Assembly: GCA_029933635.1 (NCBI GenBank) | Contig: JAOZNS010000075.1 | Coordinates: 1-11,307, forward strand | Length of the DNA: 11,307 nt | Direction of reading: 5' to 3' | DNA from: Candidatus Zixiibacteriota bacterium | GTDB lineage: Bacteria; Zixibacteria; MSB-5A5; SM1-73 | In this document: positions 1 to 6,359 of the stretch, in pieces | How positions within the stretch are numbered: the first letter of the stretch is position 1 | How the letters are laid out: the number at the start of each line of letters is the position of its first letter | The notes under the pieces: model-generated | The model's input: the letters and a program-made list of their open reading frames with translations, nothing else | The model's database searches: none | Told to the model about the DNA's origin: nothing | Translations under genes and position numbers: made by a program

Positions 1-226
1 GGTTGTTAATGGCGGAAAAAGTGATCAAACCTACACAGAATATTGCGGTTAGGATGGACATCTTCCTCCCCAAGACATATCCGGAGACCAAGACCGGAAG
101 ATAATAGAAGTTCAGAAAAGCTAACTTTTGAACTATGAAGAAATTGATTATCACCACTACAAGCGATAAGCCCAGAATTAAAATCCTTTCAAAATGTTGA
201 AAAAGAAAATCTTTAGCTTTTTCCAT
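1..226 (-). CDS. Membrane protein N-terminus, partial (runs off left edge)
   Basis: An open frame starts at the ATG complementary to 224-226 and stays open to base 1, giving 75 residues with no stop. The protein begins MEKAKDFLFQHFERILILGL. Hydrophobic stretches at about residues 15-34, 37-50 and 57-72 look like membrane helices, with a short basic turn (GRK) between the second and third. A purine-rich AAGGGG ribosome-binding sequence lies about 7 bases before the ATG, which supports this start. The body of the protein, and so its function, is outside the window. Membrane-anchored sensors (GGDEF, HD-GYP, histidine kinase) often start this way, but no such domain is visible here. The 209-base gap before it carries a structured, riboswitch-like stretch. 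Confidence 0.7.
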   Translation of the reverse strand, partial: MEKAKDFLFQHFERILILGLSLVVVIINFFIVQKLAFLNFYYLPVLVSGYVLGRKMSILTAIFCVGLITFSAINN

Positions 227-307
227 GAAGGCCCCCCTTGATATGATAGGCTTTTAGGTTTGAAGAAACTGAAAGCTCACCCAAGCAAGAGCAAGTTGCT
301 CCAAAAC

Positions 308-385
308 ATCCCGGCTTAGCTACCATCGGTTTTATCGGAGTCTCTCCCTTTGGCTTTAGTATGATAAATCAGGTTTTCTAAGGAT
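308..385 (-). promoter_or_regulatory. Structured leader RNA, possible GEMM-like (c-di-GMP-I-like) riboswitch
   Basis: Read on the minus strand, this untranslated stretch ahead of the membrane protein has a closing helix (ATCC/TTAG at the 5' side with CTAA/GGAT at the 3' side, four bases bulged). Inside it, in order, are AAACC, a small TGA-TTTA-TCA hairpin, AAAGCC, and an arm in which CCA..GG pairs with CC..TGG across a two-by-two A/G internal loop, ending in GGTAGC. The order AAACC - hairpin - AAAGCC - arm - GGTAGC is that of class I c-di-GMP riboswitches. Against it, the first hairpin is short and lacks a GNRA loop, and the closing helix sequence differs from the family. The rest of the 227-435 gap holds a GAGCA-ACT-TGCTC hairpin (about 290-302) but no clear terminator. 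This is a tentative call; another structured leader is possible. Confidence 0.3.
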
Positions 386-435
386 AATACTTTAGAGGAA
401 TAGACTGGAGACTCTTCTTTTTCCGCCCTCGGAGT

Positions 436-1533
436 TCAGTCCTCCAGAAAACCCACCGACTTCAGTGCGTGAATCTTTTCGGATCGGAGGAGCTTAGCCT
501 TCTGGAGGGCTCGTTTTAAAATCTGAATGGACCGATCATAAGTTTCCCTTTGCACCGGATAAGGATGCCCATCCTTTCCTCCATGGGCGAAGGAATAACG
601 CGCTGGATCTTTCCATGAGAGCTTGCTCCCATATATAAGTTCAGATATCAAGGAAAGAGCCAGTATGGTTTTGGGACCCACCCCCTGAATCCCTAAAAGA
701 GTTTCAAAATCGTTGGGGCCCCTTTCTTTGATCTGGCGTAAGACTTTCTCCAATCTCTTCCTGTTGAAATGCTCCGAGCGAATGGGATGATCCGCAGGAA
801 GGTTTAAAACGCTGGGCCAATTTTCCTCAGATAAGATCTTTGCATCTTTTATCAGTTGGGAAAAGTCCTCCTTTATCAATCCTACGCTAATCTGGCGGGT
901 CTGCCTGCTTTCTTTGGCAGTCAAATCCAAAGTGGTGCTCTTTTTTTCGGAGATGATCCCCGCATGTGGTTCTTCCACGAAATCGGAGAGTGAAGAAGAG
1001 AGCCAGTGATAGCGGCGGGCAGCTCTTAAAACAGGATTCATGCCCTGTTGAATCACCACCCACAGACCGCTGGAGGTAAAGATGAGGTTATGATGATAAA
1101 GCTGAAATCCATCCTGAACCGCGGAACTGTCCACCTTGGCGCTCATTTTGGAGGCATAGATCAGTTGGGAAACAGATTTAGAACTTAAGCCAAGCTTTTC
1201 GCCCCATCTTTGAATATGCTGAGGAGTTTTACGGGAGGTGGCTCCTTTTCCTCCAGCCACCACGATTCCCAGCTCTTTCTCCAACCCCTTTAAGCCCTCC
1301 TTCAGGGCCCCACCTACGGTGGTGGTTATTCCGGATGAATGCCAGTCAAAGCCCAACACACAGCCAAAAGCCTGAAACCAAAATGGATCGGAGAGACGCC
1401 TTAAAAATTCCTCTGGACCATAGTCCCAGACGATGATCTGGGTGATCTGGCGGGACAGGCTCTTCATTCTGTCAAAGAGCCAGCGAGGCGCAGAGCCAAA
1501 GTGTAATGGCAAATTAGCTACTCCGGTTCGCAT
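436..1533 (-). CDS. DUF763 family protein
   Basis: This 365-residue protein matches DUF763 (function unknown; common in archaea and thermophilic or anaerobic bacteria) over its length. Family landmarks, numbered from this start, are the opening MRTGVANLPLHFG, APRWLF (about 15-20), FGCVLGFDWHSSG (about 56-68), GGKGATSRKTP (about 94-104), KVDSSAVQDG, YHHNLIF, VIQQGMN and EEPHAGI. Near the C-terminus GIQGVGPKTILAL (about 281-293) looks like a helix-hairpin-helix DNA-binding turn, which hints at a nucleic-acid role, but no enzymatic function is established. The frame can be extended 14 codons to a TTG at 1575, but that start has no ribosome-binding site and the extra residues are not family-like. 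A promoter (1541-1568) ends 7 bases before this ATG, so the mRNA may be leaderless. It follows pyrC on the same strand after a 215-base gap. Confidence 0.88.
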   Translation of the reverse strand: MRTGVANLPLHFGSAPRWLFDRMKSLSRQITQIIVWDYGPEEFLRRLSDPFWFQAFGCVLGFDWHSSGITTTVGGALKEGLKGLEKELGIVVAGGKGATSRKTPQHIQRWGEKLGLSSKSVSQLIYASKMSAKVDSSAVQDGFQLYHHNLIFTSSGLWVVIQQGMNPVLRAARRYHWLSSSLSDFVEEPHAGIISEKKSTTLDLTAKESRQTRQISVGLIKEDFSQLIKDAKILSEENWPSVLNLPADHPIRSEHFNRKRLEKVLRQIKERGPNDFETLLGIQGVGPKTILALSLISELIYGSKLSWKDPARYSFAHGGKDGHPYPVQRETYDRSIQILKRALQKAKLLRSEKIHALKSVGFLED

Positions 1534-1540
1534 ATACGTA

Positions 1541-1568
1541 AATTTATCCAAATCTATCGAAATGTCAA
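1541..1568 (-). promoter_or_regulatory. Candidate promoter for the DUF763 gene (leaderless)
   Basis: On the minus strand TTGACA (1568-1563, a perfect -35), a 16-base spacer and TAAATT (1546-1541, 4 of 6 to TATAAT) lie directly before the ATG at 1533, with 7 bases between. Transcription would start at or next to the A of the ATG. No Shine-Dalgarno sequence is present, which fits a leaderless message. Confidence 0.5.
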
Positions 1569-1748
1569 CGGTCAACCATGAGGAAGTGTGGATTATATTA
1601 TGTGGGATTTCTCAGAGGAGATGAAGAAAGTATGCTTAACTTCCATTATTCTCTAAAACCGCTCTGAACCGGTCCGAAACCCTCAAATTTCTTAGAAAAA
1701 CTGCCATAGGTTCAGAACATCTTCTTCTGAAGGTCTCCGAAGAAAATG

Positions 1749-3083
1749 CTACCCTTGGTAAACCACCTTTCCATCCACTATGGTATAGCAAACTTTGCCC
1801 TGAAGTTTCCATCCGCCAAAAGGAGAGTTTTTTGATTTGGAGTGAAATTTGGAGGGATCCACAATCCAGGAAGCTTTTGGATCTATGATGGTGATATCGG
1901 CAGGAAAATTTCTCTTTATTCTTCCACCTTTCAGATTCAAGATCTTTGCCGGATTGATGGTCAACTTGGCTATAGCTTGAGTCCAAGATAAAACCCTTTT
2001 TTTAACCAGCTCAGTGATCACCAGACCTAAGGCAGTTTCCAAACCGACCATACCAAATGGTGCAGAATCAAACTCCACCTCCTTCTCTTCGATGGAATGG
2101 GGGGCGTGGTCGGTGGCGATACAATCTATGGTGCCATCGAAAAGACCTCTTTTGATTGCATCTACATCCTTTCTTGTTCTTAATGGAGGGTTGACCTTGG
2201 CATTAGTTTCGAACGTTCTTATGATTTCATCGGTTAAGGTAAAATGATGGGGTGTGGCTTCACAGCTCACCTTTATCCCTTTCCTCTTGGCTTGCCGAAT
2301 CAAATCGACCGATCCTTCGGTGGAGACGTGGGCAATATGAATTTTTGCCCCGGTAAACTCTGCCAATTTTATATCTCGAGCTACCACCGCCTCCTCAGCG
2401 ACGGATGGGATCCCGGACATCCCCAAGGTGGTGGAGATAAATCCTTCATGCATGACCCCTCCGATGGAAAGATTCAAATCCTCGCAATGAGATATCACCG
2501 GCAGGTCGAGCATGCGACTGTATTCCAAGGCATTTCTTAAAACCTGGGAATTGGAAACTGGCAGTCCATCATCAGAGATTGCCACCACACCCGCTTGAAC
2601 TAAATCACATATCTCTGTGATTTCCTCTCCCTTTTGTCCTTTGGTTATACAGCCCACGCAGAAAATTTTACATAAAGCGTCCTTCGCCTTCTGGTAGATG
2701 AACCTCACTGCCTCCTGATTATCAATGGGTGGCTGGGTGTTGGGCATACAACAGATGGAGGTGAAACCGCCCGCCACGGCGGCACATGAGCCGGTATGTA
2801 TGGTCTCCTCATCCTCCCTTCCCGGCTCTCTTAAGTGAGCATGCATATCTATCAAGCCGGGAACCACCACCTTCCCCTTAGCCTGGATTATCCTTTTTGC
2901 TCTGATTTTACTTTCAGGTTTTTCTATCCTTTTTATCACCCCATTTTGAACGAGAATATTGGCGATTCGATCCATCCTGCTTTCTGGATCGATCACCCTT
3001 CCGCCGACGATGGCCAGGTCAAAATCCAGCCCCTTTTCTCCTTTTGACTGCGACGAGATTTGCGGTCTTTCAGATTTATTCAA
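1749..3083 (-). CDS. pyrC: Dihydroorotase (PyrC, class I)
   Basis: It catalyses reversible cyclisation of N-carbamoyl-aspartate to dihydroorotate, the third step of UMP synthesis, in the cytoplasm. The 444 residues form an amidohydrolase barrel. Visible zinc and active-site positions are DMHAHLREPG (H81, H83, R85), ISDDG (D171/D172), ISHCED (H199), AHVSTEG (H252) and ATDHAPHS (D325). CMPNTQP at about 112-118 is the usual class I signature. The start is TTG, chosen because a GGAGGAGAAGG ribosome-binding run precedes it by a few bases; it overlaps the end of pyrB by 8 bases, so translation is probably coupled. The first 20 residues (Ser/Lys-rich) extend beyond the usual N-terminus, and no in-frame ATG lies nearer the conserved region. 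The length otherwise fits the family (about 425-445). It ends in TAG; no convincing terminator follows. Confidence 0.97.
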   Translation of the reverse strand: MNKSERPQISSQSKGEKGLDFDLAIVGGRVIDPESRMDRIANILVQNGVIKRIEKPESKIRAKRIIQAKGKVVVPGLIDMHAHLREPGREDEETIHTGSCAAVAGGFTSICCMPNTQPPIDNQEAVRFIYQKAKDALCKIFCVGCITKGQKGEEITEICDLVQAGVVAISDDGLPVSNSQVLRNALEYSRMLDLPVISHCEDLNLSIGGVMHEGFISTTLGMSGIPSVAEEAVVARDIKLAEFTGAKIHIAHVSTEGSVDLIRQAKRKGIKVSCEATPHHFTLTDEIIRTFETNAKVNPPLRTRKDVDAIKRGLFDGTIDCIATDHAPHSIEEKEVEFDSAPFGMVGLETALGLVITELVKKRVLSWTQAIAKLTINPAKILNLKGGRIKRNFPADITIIDPKASWIVDPSKFHSKSKNSPFGGWKLQGKVCYTIVDGKVVYQG

Positions 3084-4008
3084 CTTTTCCTTCTCCTCCG
3101 CTTAAAAGATAGAGAACCGCCATTCTTATTGCCACCCCATTGGTCACCTGATCTAAGATCACTGAATGAGGACCGTCTGCCACCTCGGGCGTAATCTCCA
3201 CCCCCCGGTTTATGGGACCCGGATGCATGATGGTGAAATTCTCATTCAGCCTTTTCAATCTCTCTTTAGTAATCCCGAACCTGTTGGTATACTCCCGAAG
3301 GGATGGCAGAAGACCACTTCTTTGCCTTTCCGTTTGAATTCTTAAGGCAATGACCACATCCGCTCCCTCCAGGGCTTTATCCAGATCAGAGTATACCTTC
3401 ACCCCCATCTTCTCGATCTCCAGAGGCAGAAGGGTGGTGGGACCACATACGGACACATCCGCCCCCATGGTAGAAAATCCCCATATGTCGGAGCGAGCCA
3501 CCCGGCTATATTTTATGTCCCCTACTATCACCACCTTTAAACCTTTGATCCTTTTGTATTTTTCTCTGATAGTGAAAAGATCTAAAAGCCCCTGGGTGGG
3601 GTGTTCATGCGCTCCATCGCCCGCGTTGATTATCGAGGAATCCAGACATTGGGTCAGAAAATATGGCACCCCGGCTGACCGATGTCGAACCACCACCATG
3701 TCGGTCTTCATGGCTTCGATGTTTCTCACCGTGTCCTTTAAGGTTTCACCCTTCTGAGCACTGGAGACCGTTGCGGAGAAGTTTACCACCTCTGCTGAAA
3801 GTCGTTTTTCCGCCAGCTCAAAGGAGATGCGTGTGCGGGTGGAGGGCTCATAAAATAAGTTTACCACGGTAACGCCTCTCAAGGTTGGAACGATCCTTAT
3901 TGGTCGGGACAAAATCTCCTTGAATGACTCCGCGGTGTCCAGAATCAGATTTATCTGTTTTCTGCTCATACCCTCTAAGCCGAGCAGATGCTTGCTTTTA
4001 AATCTCAT
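3076..4008 (-). CDS. pyrB: Aspartate carbamoyltransferase catalytic chain (PyrB)
   Basis: It joins carbamoyl phosphate and L-aspartate to give N-carbamoyl-aspartate, the committed step of pyrimidine synthesis. At 310 residues it is the usual size of the catalytic chain. Motifs seen are FYEPSTRTR (52-60, carbamoyl-phosphate loop), SSAQKGE (82-88), HPTQGLLDL (136-144), GDIKYSRVARS (163-173), MHPGPINRG (261-269) and DQVTNGVAIR (286-295). The ATG has GGAGG 4 bases upstream. No PyrI regulatory chain is fused or nearby, so control is probably transcriptional, through pyrR, rather than by PyrI-mediated allostery. The 105-base gap after pyrR is AT-rich and holds a small GAGGT-AACAA-ACCTC hairpin (4063-4077) but no second PyrR-binding loop. 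The gene overlaps pyrC by 8 bases. Confidence 0.98.
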   Translation of the reverse strand: MRFKSKHLLGLEGMSRKQINLILDTAESFKEILSRPIRIVPTLRGVTVVNLFYEPSTRTRISFELAEKRLSAEVVNFSATVSSAQKGETLKDTVRNIEAMKTDMVVVRHRSAGVPYFLTQCLDSSIINAGDGAHEHPTQGLLDLFTIREKYKRIKGLKVVIVGDIKYSRVARSDIWGFSTMGADVSVCGPTTLLPLEIEKMGVKVYSDLDKALEGADVVIALRIQTERQRSGLLPSLREYTNRFGITKERLKRLNENFTIMHPGPINRGVEITPEVADGPHSVILDQVTNGVAIRMAVLYLLSGGEGKVE

Positions 4009-4113
4009 CCATCCTCCGCTATTTTCATCTTTCCCCTATTATCCCGTATATATTATCCCAAAGAGGTTTGTTACCTCGCTTTATATTTGTTGGTTATTTA
4101 TTTATAGCGTACT

Positions 4114-4659
4114 TTACGGTTTGATGATGGAGACGCTATCCTCGCCATCCACCTCCTTTATCTTTACCTTCACTCGTTCCTGTTTGGCTGTGGGAACGTT
4201 TTTGCCCACGTAATCTGCCCGGATGGGAAGCTCCCTGTGCCCCCTATCCACCAGAACCGCAAGCTGTATGCGTCTGGGACGACCGAAGTCTATGATCTGA
4301 TCCAAAGCCGCCCTCACTGTTCTGCCGGTGAAAAGCACATCATCTATCAGAATGATCACCTTATCTTTCACATCAAACAGAATCTCGGTCTTTTGCACCA
4401 GAGGTTGTTCCAACTTGGTCTGGACATCATCTCGATACAGGGTTATGTCCATCAACCCCACTGGTATTTTGACCTTTTCAATCTTCTCTATCAGCCGGGC
4501 AATTCTTTCTGCCAGATATGCTCCTCTGTTTTGGATCCCGATAACAGCCATATTCTCTGCCCCCCTGTTTTTCTCAACGATTTCATGGGCGATGCGGAGT
4601 ATGGCTCTCTGGATGGTTTTAGCATCCATGACCAACACAGCTTTTTGTTTTTTGGGCAA
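4114..4659 (-). CDS. pyrR: Pyrimidine operon attenuator / uracil phosphoribosyltransferase (PyrR)
   Basis: PyrR binds the leader of pyr mRNA when UMP is high and lowers pyr expression; many members also convert uracil and PRPP to UMP. The 181-residue protein has the type I phosphoribosyltransferase PRPP loop VIILIDDVLFTGRTVRAALD (101-120), the family stretch MDITLYRDD (70-78), and the late VDRGHRELPIRADYVGKNVPT (about 138-157). It is first in the operon pyrR-pyrB-pyrC. The start is TTG, supported by a full AAGGAGG six bases upstream. A PyrR-binding hairpin and terminator stand in its own leader, so the gene is autoregulated. A further gene from this region (carbamoyl-phosphate synthase, pyrD, pyrF) is not in the window. 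Confidence 0.97.
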   Translation of the reverse strand: MPKKQKAVLVMDAKTIQRAILRIAHEIVEKNRGAENMAVIGIQNRGAYLAERIARLIEKIEKVKIPVGLMDITLYRDDVQTKLEQPLVQKTEILFDVKDKVIILIDDVLFTGRTVRAALDQIIDFGRPRRIQLAVLVDRGHRELPIRADYVGKNVPTAKQERVKVKIKEVDGEDSVSIIKP

Positions 4660-4705
4660 TTGATTCCTCCTTGTAACGAGAAGTAATCCGACAGCTCAAT
4701 CAACT

Positions 4706-4789
4706 TCACCTTTGTTCCAGAAGGTAAAAAAATACCCTCCCTCTGTTTTCAAGAGGGAGGGTTAATATTTCTAATCGTATCAGTCTCAT
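4706..4789 (-). CDS. Possible 27-codon leader peptide in the pyr attenuator
   Basis: An ATG at 4789 opens a 27-codon frame ending in TGA at 4706-4708 that runs right through the intrinsic terminator. AAGGTGG stands one to two bases before the ATG, closer than usual, and its AAAAGG part is the 3' arm of the PyrR-binding hairpin. The peptide starts MRLIRLEILTLPLE. The coding pattern is unremarkable and the spacing is poor, so it may be chance. If it is translated, ribosomes would cross the terminator hairpin. Confidence 0.25.
   Translation of the reverse strand: MRLIRLEILTLPLENRGRVFFYLLEQR
4726..4762 (-). terminator. Intrinsic terminator of the pyr attenuator
   Basis: On the minus strand a perfect 10-bp GC-rich helix (CCCTCCCTCT with AGAGGGAGGG, plus a closing A-T pair) encloses a 7-base loop TGAAAAC and is followed by TATTTTTTT. 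It lies about 65 bases before the pyrR start codon, not after a gene, which is the arrangement of a transcription attenuator. Confidence 0.9.
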
Positions 4790-4793
4790 TCCA

Positions 4794-4826
4794 CCTTTTC
4801 TAGTTTCACCGAACTAGTTTAAAAGG
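4794..4826 (-). promoter_or_regulatory. PyrR-binding loop (anti-antiterminator)
   Basis: The RNA folds as CCTTTT, bulge AAA on the 5' side, CTAGTT, hexaloop CGGTGA, AACTAG, AAAAGG: two perfect 6-bp helices separated by a purine bulge. The hexaloop fits the CNGNGA consensus of PyrR-binding loops, and the 5' purine bulge is the other hallmark. The 3' arm AAAAGG plus the next TGG can pair imperfectly (7 of 9 positions) with the 5' arm of the downstream terminator, so PyrR binding would block an antiterminator and favour termination, as in Bacillus. Confidence 0.8.
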
Positions 4827-4842
4827 CTTTACCTGCGTTTTT

Positions 4843-4870
4843 AATCTACGGATGGATTTTCCTTTGTCAA
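4843..4870 (-). promoter_or_regulatory. Promoter of the pyrR-pyrB-pyrC operon
   Basis: On the minus strand a perfect TTGACA (4870-4865), a 16-base spacer and TAGATT (4848-4843, 4 of 6 to TATAAT) stand just before the PyrR-binding loop. The expected start, about 4836, leaves some ten bases before the hairpin, so the whole attenuator would be transcribed. Confidence 0.7.
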
Positions 4871-4940
4871 GTCTTTTTTAGAGGATTTTCTGATAAATTT
4901 CGGACACCAAGAGATGAGATATAACAGTTTAAGGAGCATT

Positions 4941-4956
4941 AAAAGTCTCGACTTTT
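4941..4956. repeat. 16-bp inverted repeat between divergent promoters
   Basis: AAAAGTC and GACTTTT, 7 bases each, flank a 2-base centre (TC). It lies between the pyr promoter (ending 4870) and the candidate asparaginase promoter (from 5008), where an operator for either gene could sit. No known regulator box is recognised. Confidence 0.35.
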
Positions 4957-5007
4957 CCTATGAATCCTTTTGTATATCTGGCATCTACAAAAAAGTCATT
5001 TTTCCGT

Positions 5008-5035
5008 TTGAATTTCTGGGGATTTATCTTAAATT
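5008..5035 (+). promoter_or_regulatory. Candidate promoter for the asparaginase gene
   Basis: TTGAAT (5008-5013), a 16-base spacer and TAAATT (5030-5035) stand 9 bases before the ATG at 5045. Transcription would begin within a few bases of the ATG, giving a nearly leaderless mRNA. This agrees with the absence of a ribosome-binding sequence and mirrors the DUF763 promoter (same spacer, same -10 hexamer). Confidence 0.4.
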
Positions 5036-5044
5036 AAAAATAAG

Positions 5045-6064
5045 ATGAATGAAATTCTGGTGAAGGTCTATAGAAGGGACACGATTGAAAGCATTCACTA
5101 TGGGGTGGTTGTCGTGGTGGACGTCAGGGGGAAGCTTTCGTATCGGGTGGGCGATCCCGATTTTGTCACCTTCTTAAGATCATCCGCCAAACCCTTTCAG
5201 GCTCTTCTGGTGGTGGAAACGCAAGCGGCTGAAGCATTTGGCCTTAATCAGCAGGAAATCGCCATAATCTCTGGATCTCATAATGGAGAGAAAAAACATG
5301 TCCGGCTGGTCAAAAGCATTTTAAAAAAGATCGGTTTGCGCAAAGAGGACCTTCAATGTGGCACCCACGTTCCTCATTACTTTACAGCCTTAGGGATAAA
5401 TCCACCTAAGAAAAAATTCTCTCCCCTTCAACATAACTGTTCTGGCAAGCATGCCGGGATGCTGGCAGTTTGCGTTTATAAGGGGTGGAACGTAAGAGAT
5501 TACCTAAGTCCCCGCCATCCATTACAAAAACTAATTTTGAAGAAGATATCGGAGCTTTGCGAGTATCCAGAGCGAAAGATCGAAGTAGGAATTGAGGGAT
5601 GTGGAGCTCCAACCTTTGCCCTTCCTTTGAAGAACATGGCAGTTGGATTCTCCAAGCTTCAAAGCTTCAAAGCAAAGGAGCTTCTCACCTCTCAATCATT
5701 GCAGGTGGTGGCAAACTCCATGTGGAGATATCCGGAGGTGGTCTCCGGAAGGGGAAGGTTGGATTATCAGCTTGCAGTTGTCACCAAAGGAAATATCTTA
5801 GCCAAAGCTGGAGCAGAGGCTTTGCATTGTGGGGTGATTCTGGACAAAGGATATGGAGTGGCAGTGAAGATCCTGGATGGTTCCAGAAGGGCAATCGCTC
5901 CAGCCTGCATTGAGGTTTACAAACAGTTAGGTGTTATGGATAAAAGAAAGCTCAAAAGGCTGGGTGATTTCGTTTCCCCTTCGGTATATAATCATCAGAG
6001 AAGGAAGGTGGGATTTCTTAAATCCGATTTCAGGTTGAAGAAGACAAAGAGAACCTCCGGCTGA
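5045..6064 (+). CDS. Asparaginase II family protein (R. etli ReAV-like L-asparaginase)
   Basis: The family hydrolyses L-asparagine to aspartate and ammonia and is unrelated to the bacterial type I/II asparaginases. The 339-residue protein keeps the ReAV landmarks at matching spacing: LRSSAKPFQ with S46/K49 (the SxxK pair), ISGSHNGE with S78, HNCSGKHAGM with C132 and K135, and GIEGCGAPTF with C186; C132, K135 and C186 correspond to the zinc site described for ReAV. The residue two before C186 is Glu184 where ReAV has Asp187. It is slightly shorter than ReAV (about 367), with a basic C-terminal tail. The first Met fits the family N-terminus (EILVKVYRRDTIESIHYG). It is divergent from pyrR; its product aspartate is a PyrB substrate, but a functional link is only inference. 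Confidence 0.9.
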   Translation: MNEILVKVYRRDTIESIHYGVVVVVDVRGKLSYRVGDPDFVTFLRSSAKPFQALLVVETQAAEAFGLNQQEIAIISGSHNGEKKHVRLVKSILKKIGLRKEDLQCGTHVPHYFTALGINPPKKKFSPLQHNCSGKHAGMLAVCVYKGWNVRDYLSPRHPLQKLILKKISELCEYPERKIEVGIEGCGAPTFALPLKNMAVGFSKLQSFKAKELLTSQSLQVVANSMWRYPEVVSGRGRLDYQLAVVTKGNILAKAGAEALHCGVILDKGYGVAVKILDGSRRAIAPACIEVYKQLGVMDKRKLKRLGDFVSPSVYNHQRRKVGFLKSDFRLKKTKRTSG

Positions 6065-6273
6065 ATAATCCAATTCGATCGATCTCTGCTTCAGTTATGC
6101 CGAGTTTCAAAAGCTGTATTTCTGAGTTCTAATTCCATAGCTTTCCAATGTCGATTAATCAGTAGATTTCTGCTGTAACGAAGGATCGAAGATTTCAAAT
6201 ACGTAACCAAGAGTATGAGGCTTTTCACCTGATATGAGCATCGAGGTCCTGCATTCGGATCCTTCAAAGATTT

Positions 6274-6301
6274 TTGTTGCTATTTTTTAAAAAATTATAA
6301 T
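6274..6301 (+). promoter_or_regulatory. Candidate promoter for the HD-domain gene
   Basis: A perfect TATAAT (6296-6301) is preceded after 16 bases by TTGTTG (6274-6279, 3 of 6 to TTGACA). The start would be near 6308, about 50 bases before the ATG. The rest of the 295-base gap after the asparaginase gene (6065-6273) shows no gene and no clear terminator. Confidence 0.45.
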
Positions 6302-6331
6302 ATTTTCCCTTCACATCATTCGGCCTAAGGC

Positions 6332-6343
6332 GGAAGATCTTCC
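6332..6343. repeat. 12-bp perfect palindrome in the HD-gene leader
   Basis: GGAAGATCTTCC is a perfect palindrome located just downstream of the predicted transcription start and 17 bases before the ATG. A second small symmetric element, GCCT-A-AGGC, lies immediately upstream (about 6323-6331). The position suits an operator, but no regulator is known. Confidence 0.4.
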
Positions 6344-6359
6344 AAAACGAAGGACCGAC

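Noticed and set aside
384..389. TATTAT on the minus strand as a -10 box for the membrane protein
   Set aside because: No -35 partner is seen, and the start would fall inside the closing helix of the structured RNA.
1711..1731. TTCAGAA hairpin after pyrC as a terminator
   Set aside because: The stem is AT-rich (7 bp) and the T-run starts more than ten bases later, so intrinsic termination is not convincing.
1636..1986. 116-residue minus-strand frame overlapping the pyrC end
   Set aside because: It lies in another frame of pyrC, shows no family features, and its composition is that of a shadow; pyrC is well supported here.
4063..4077. Hairpin in the pyrR-pyrB gap as a second PyrR-binding site
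   Set aside because: GAGGT-AACAA-ACCTC has no CNGNGA hexaloop, no purine bulge and no following terminator.
4237..4686. 149-residue plus-strand frame opposite pyrR
   Set aside because: It is antisense to a fully conserved pyrR, with no ribosome-binding site and no recognisable domain.
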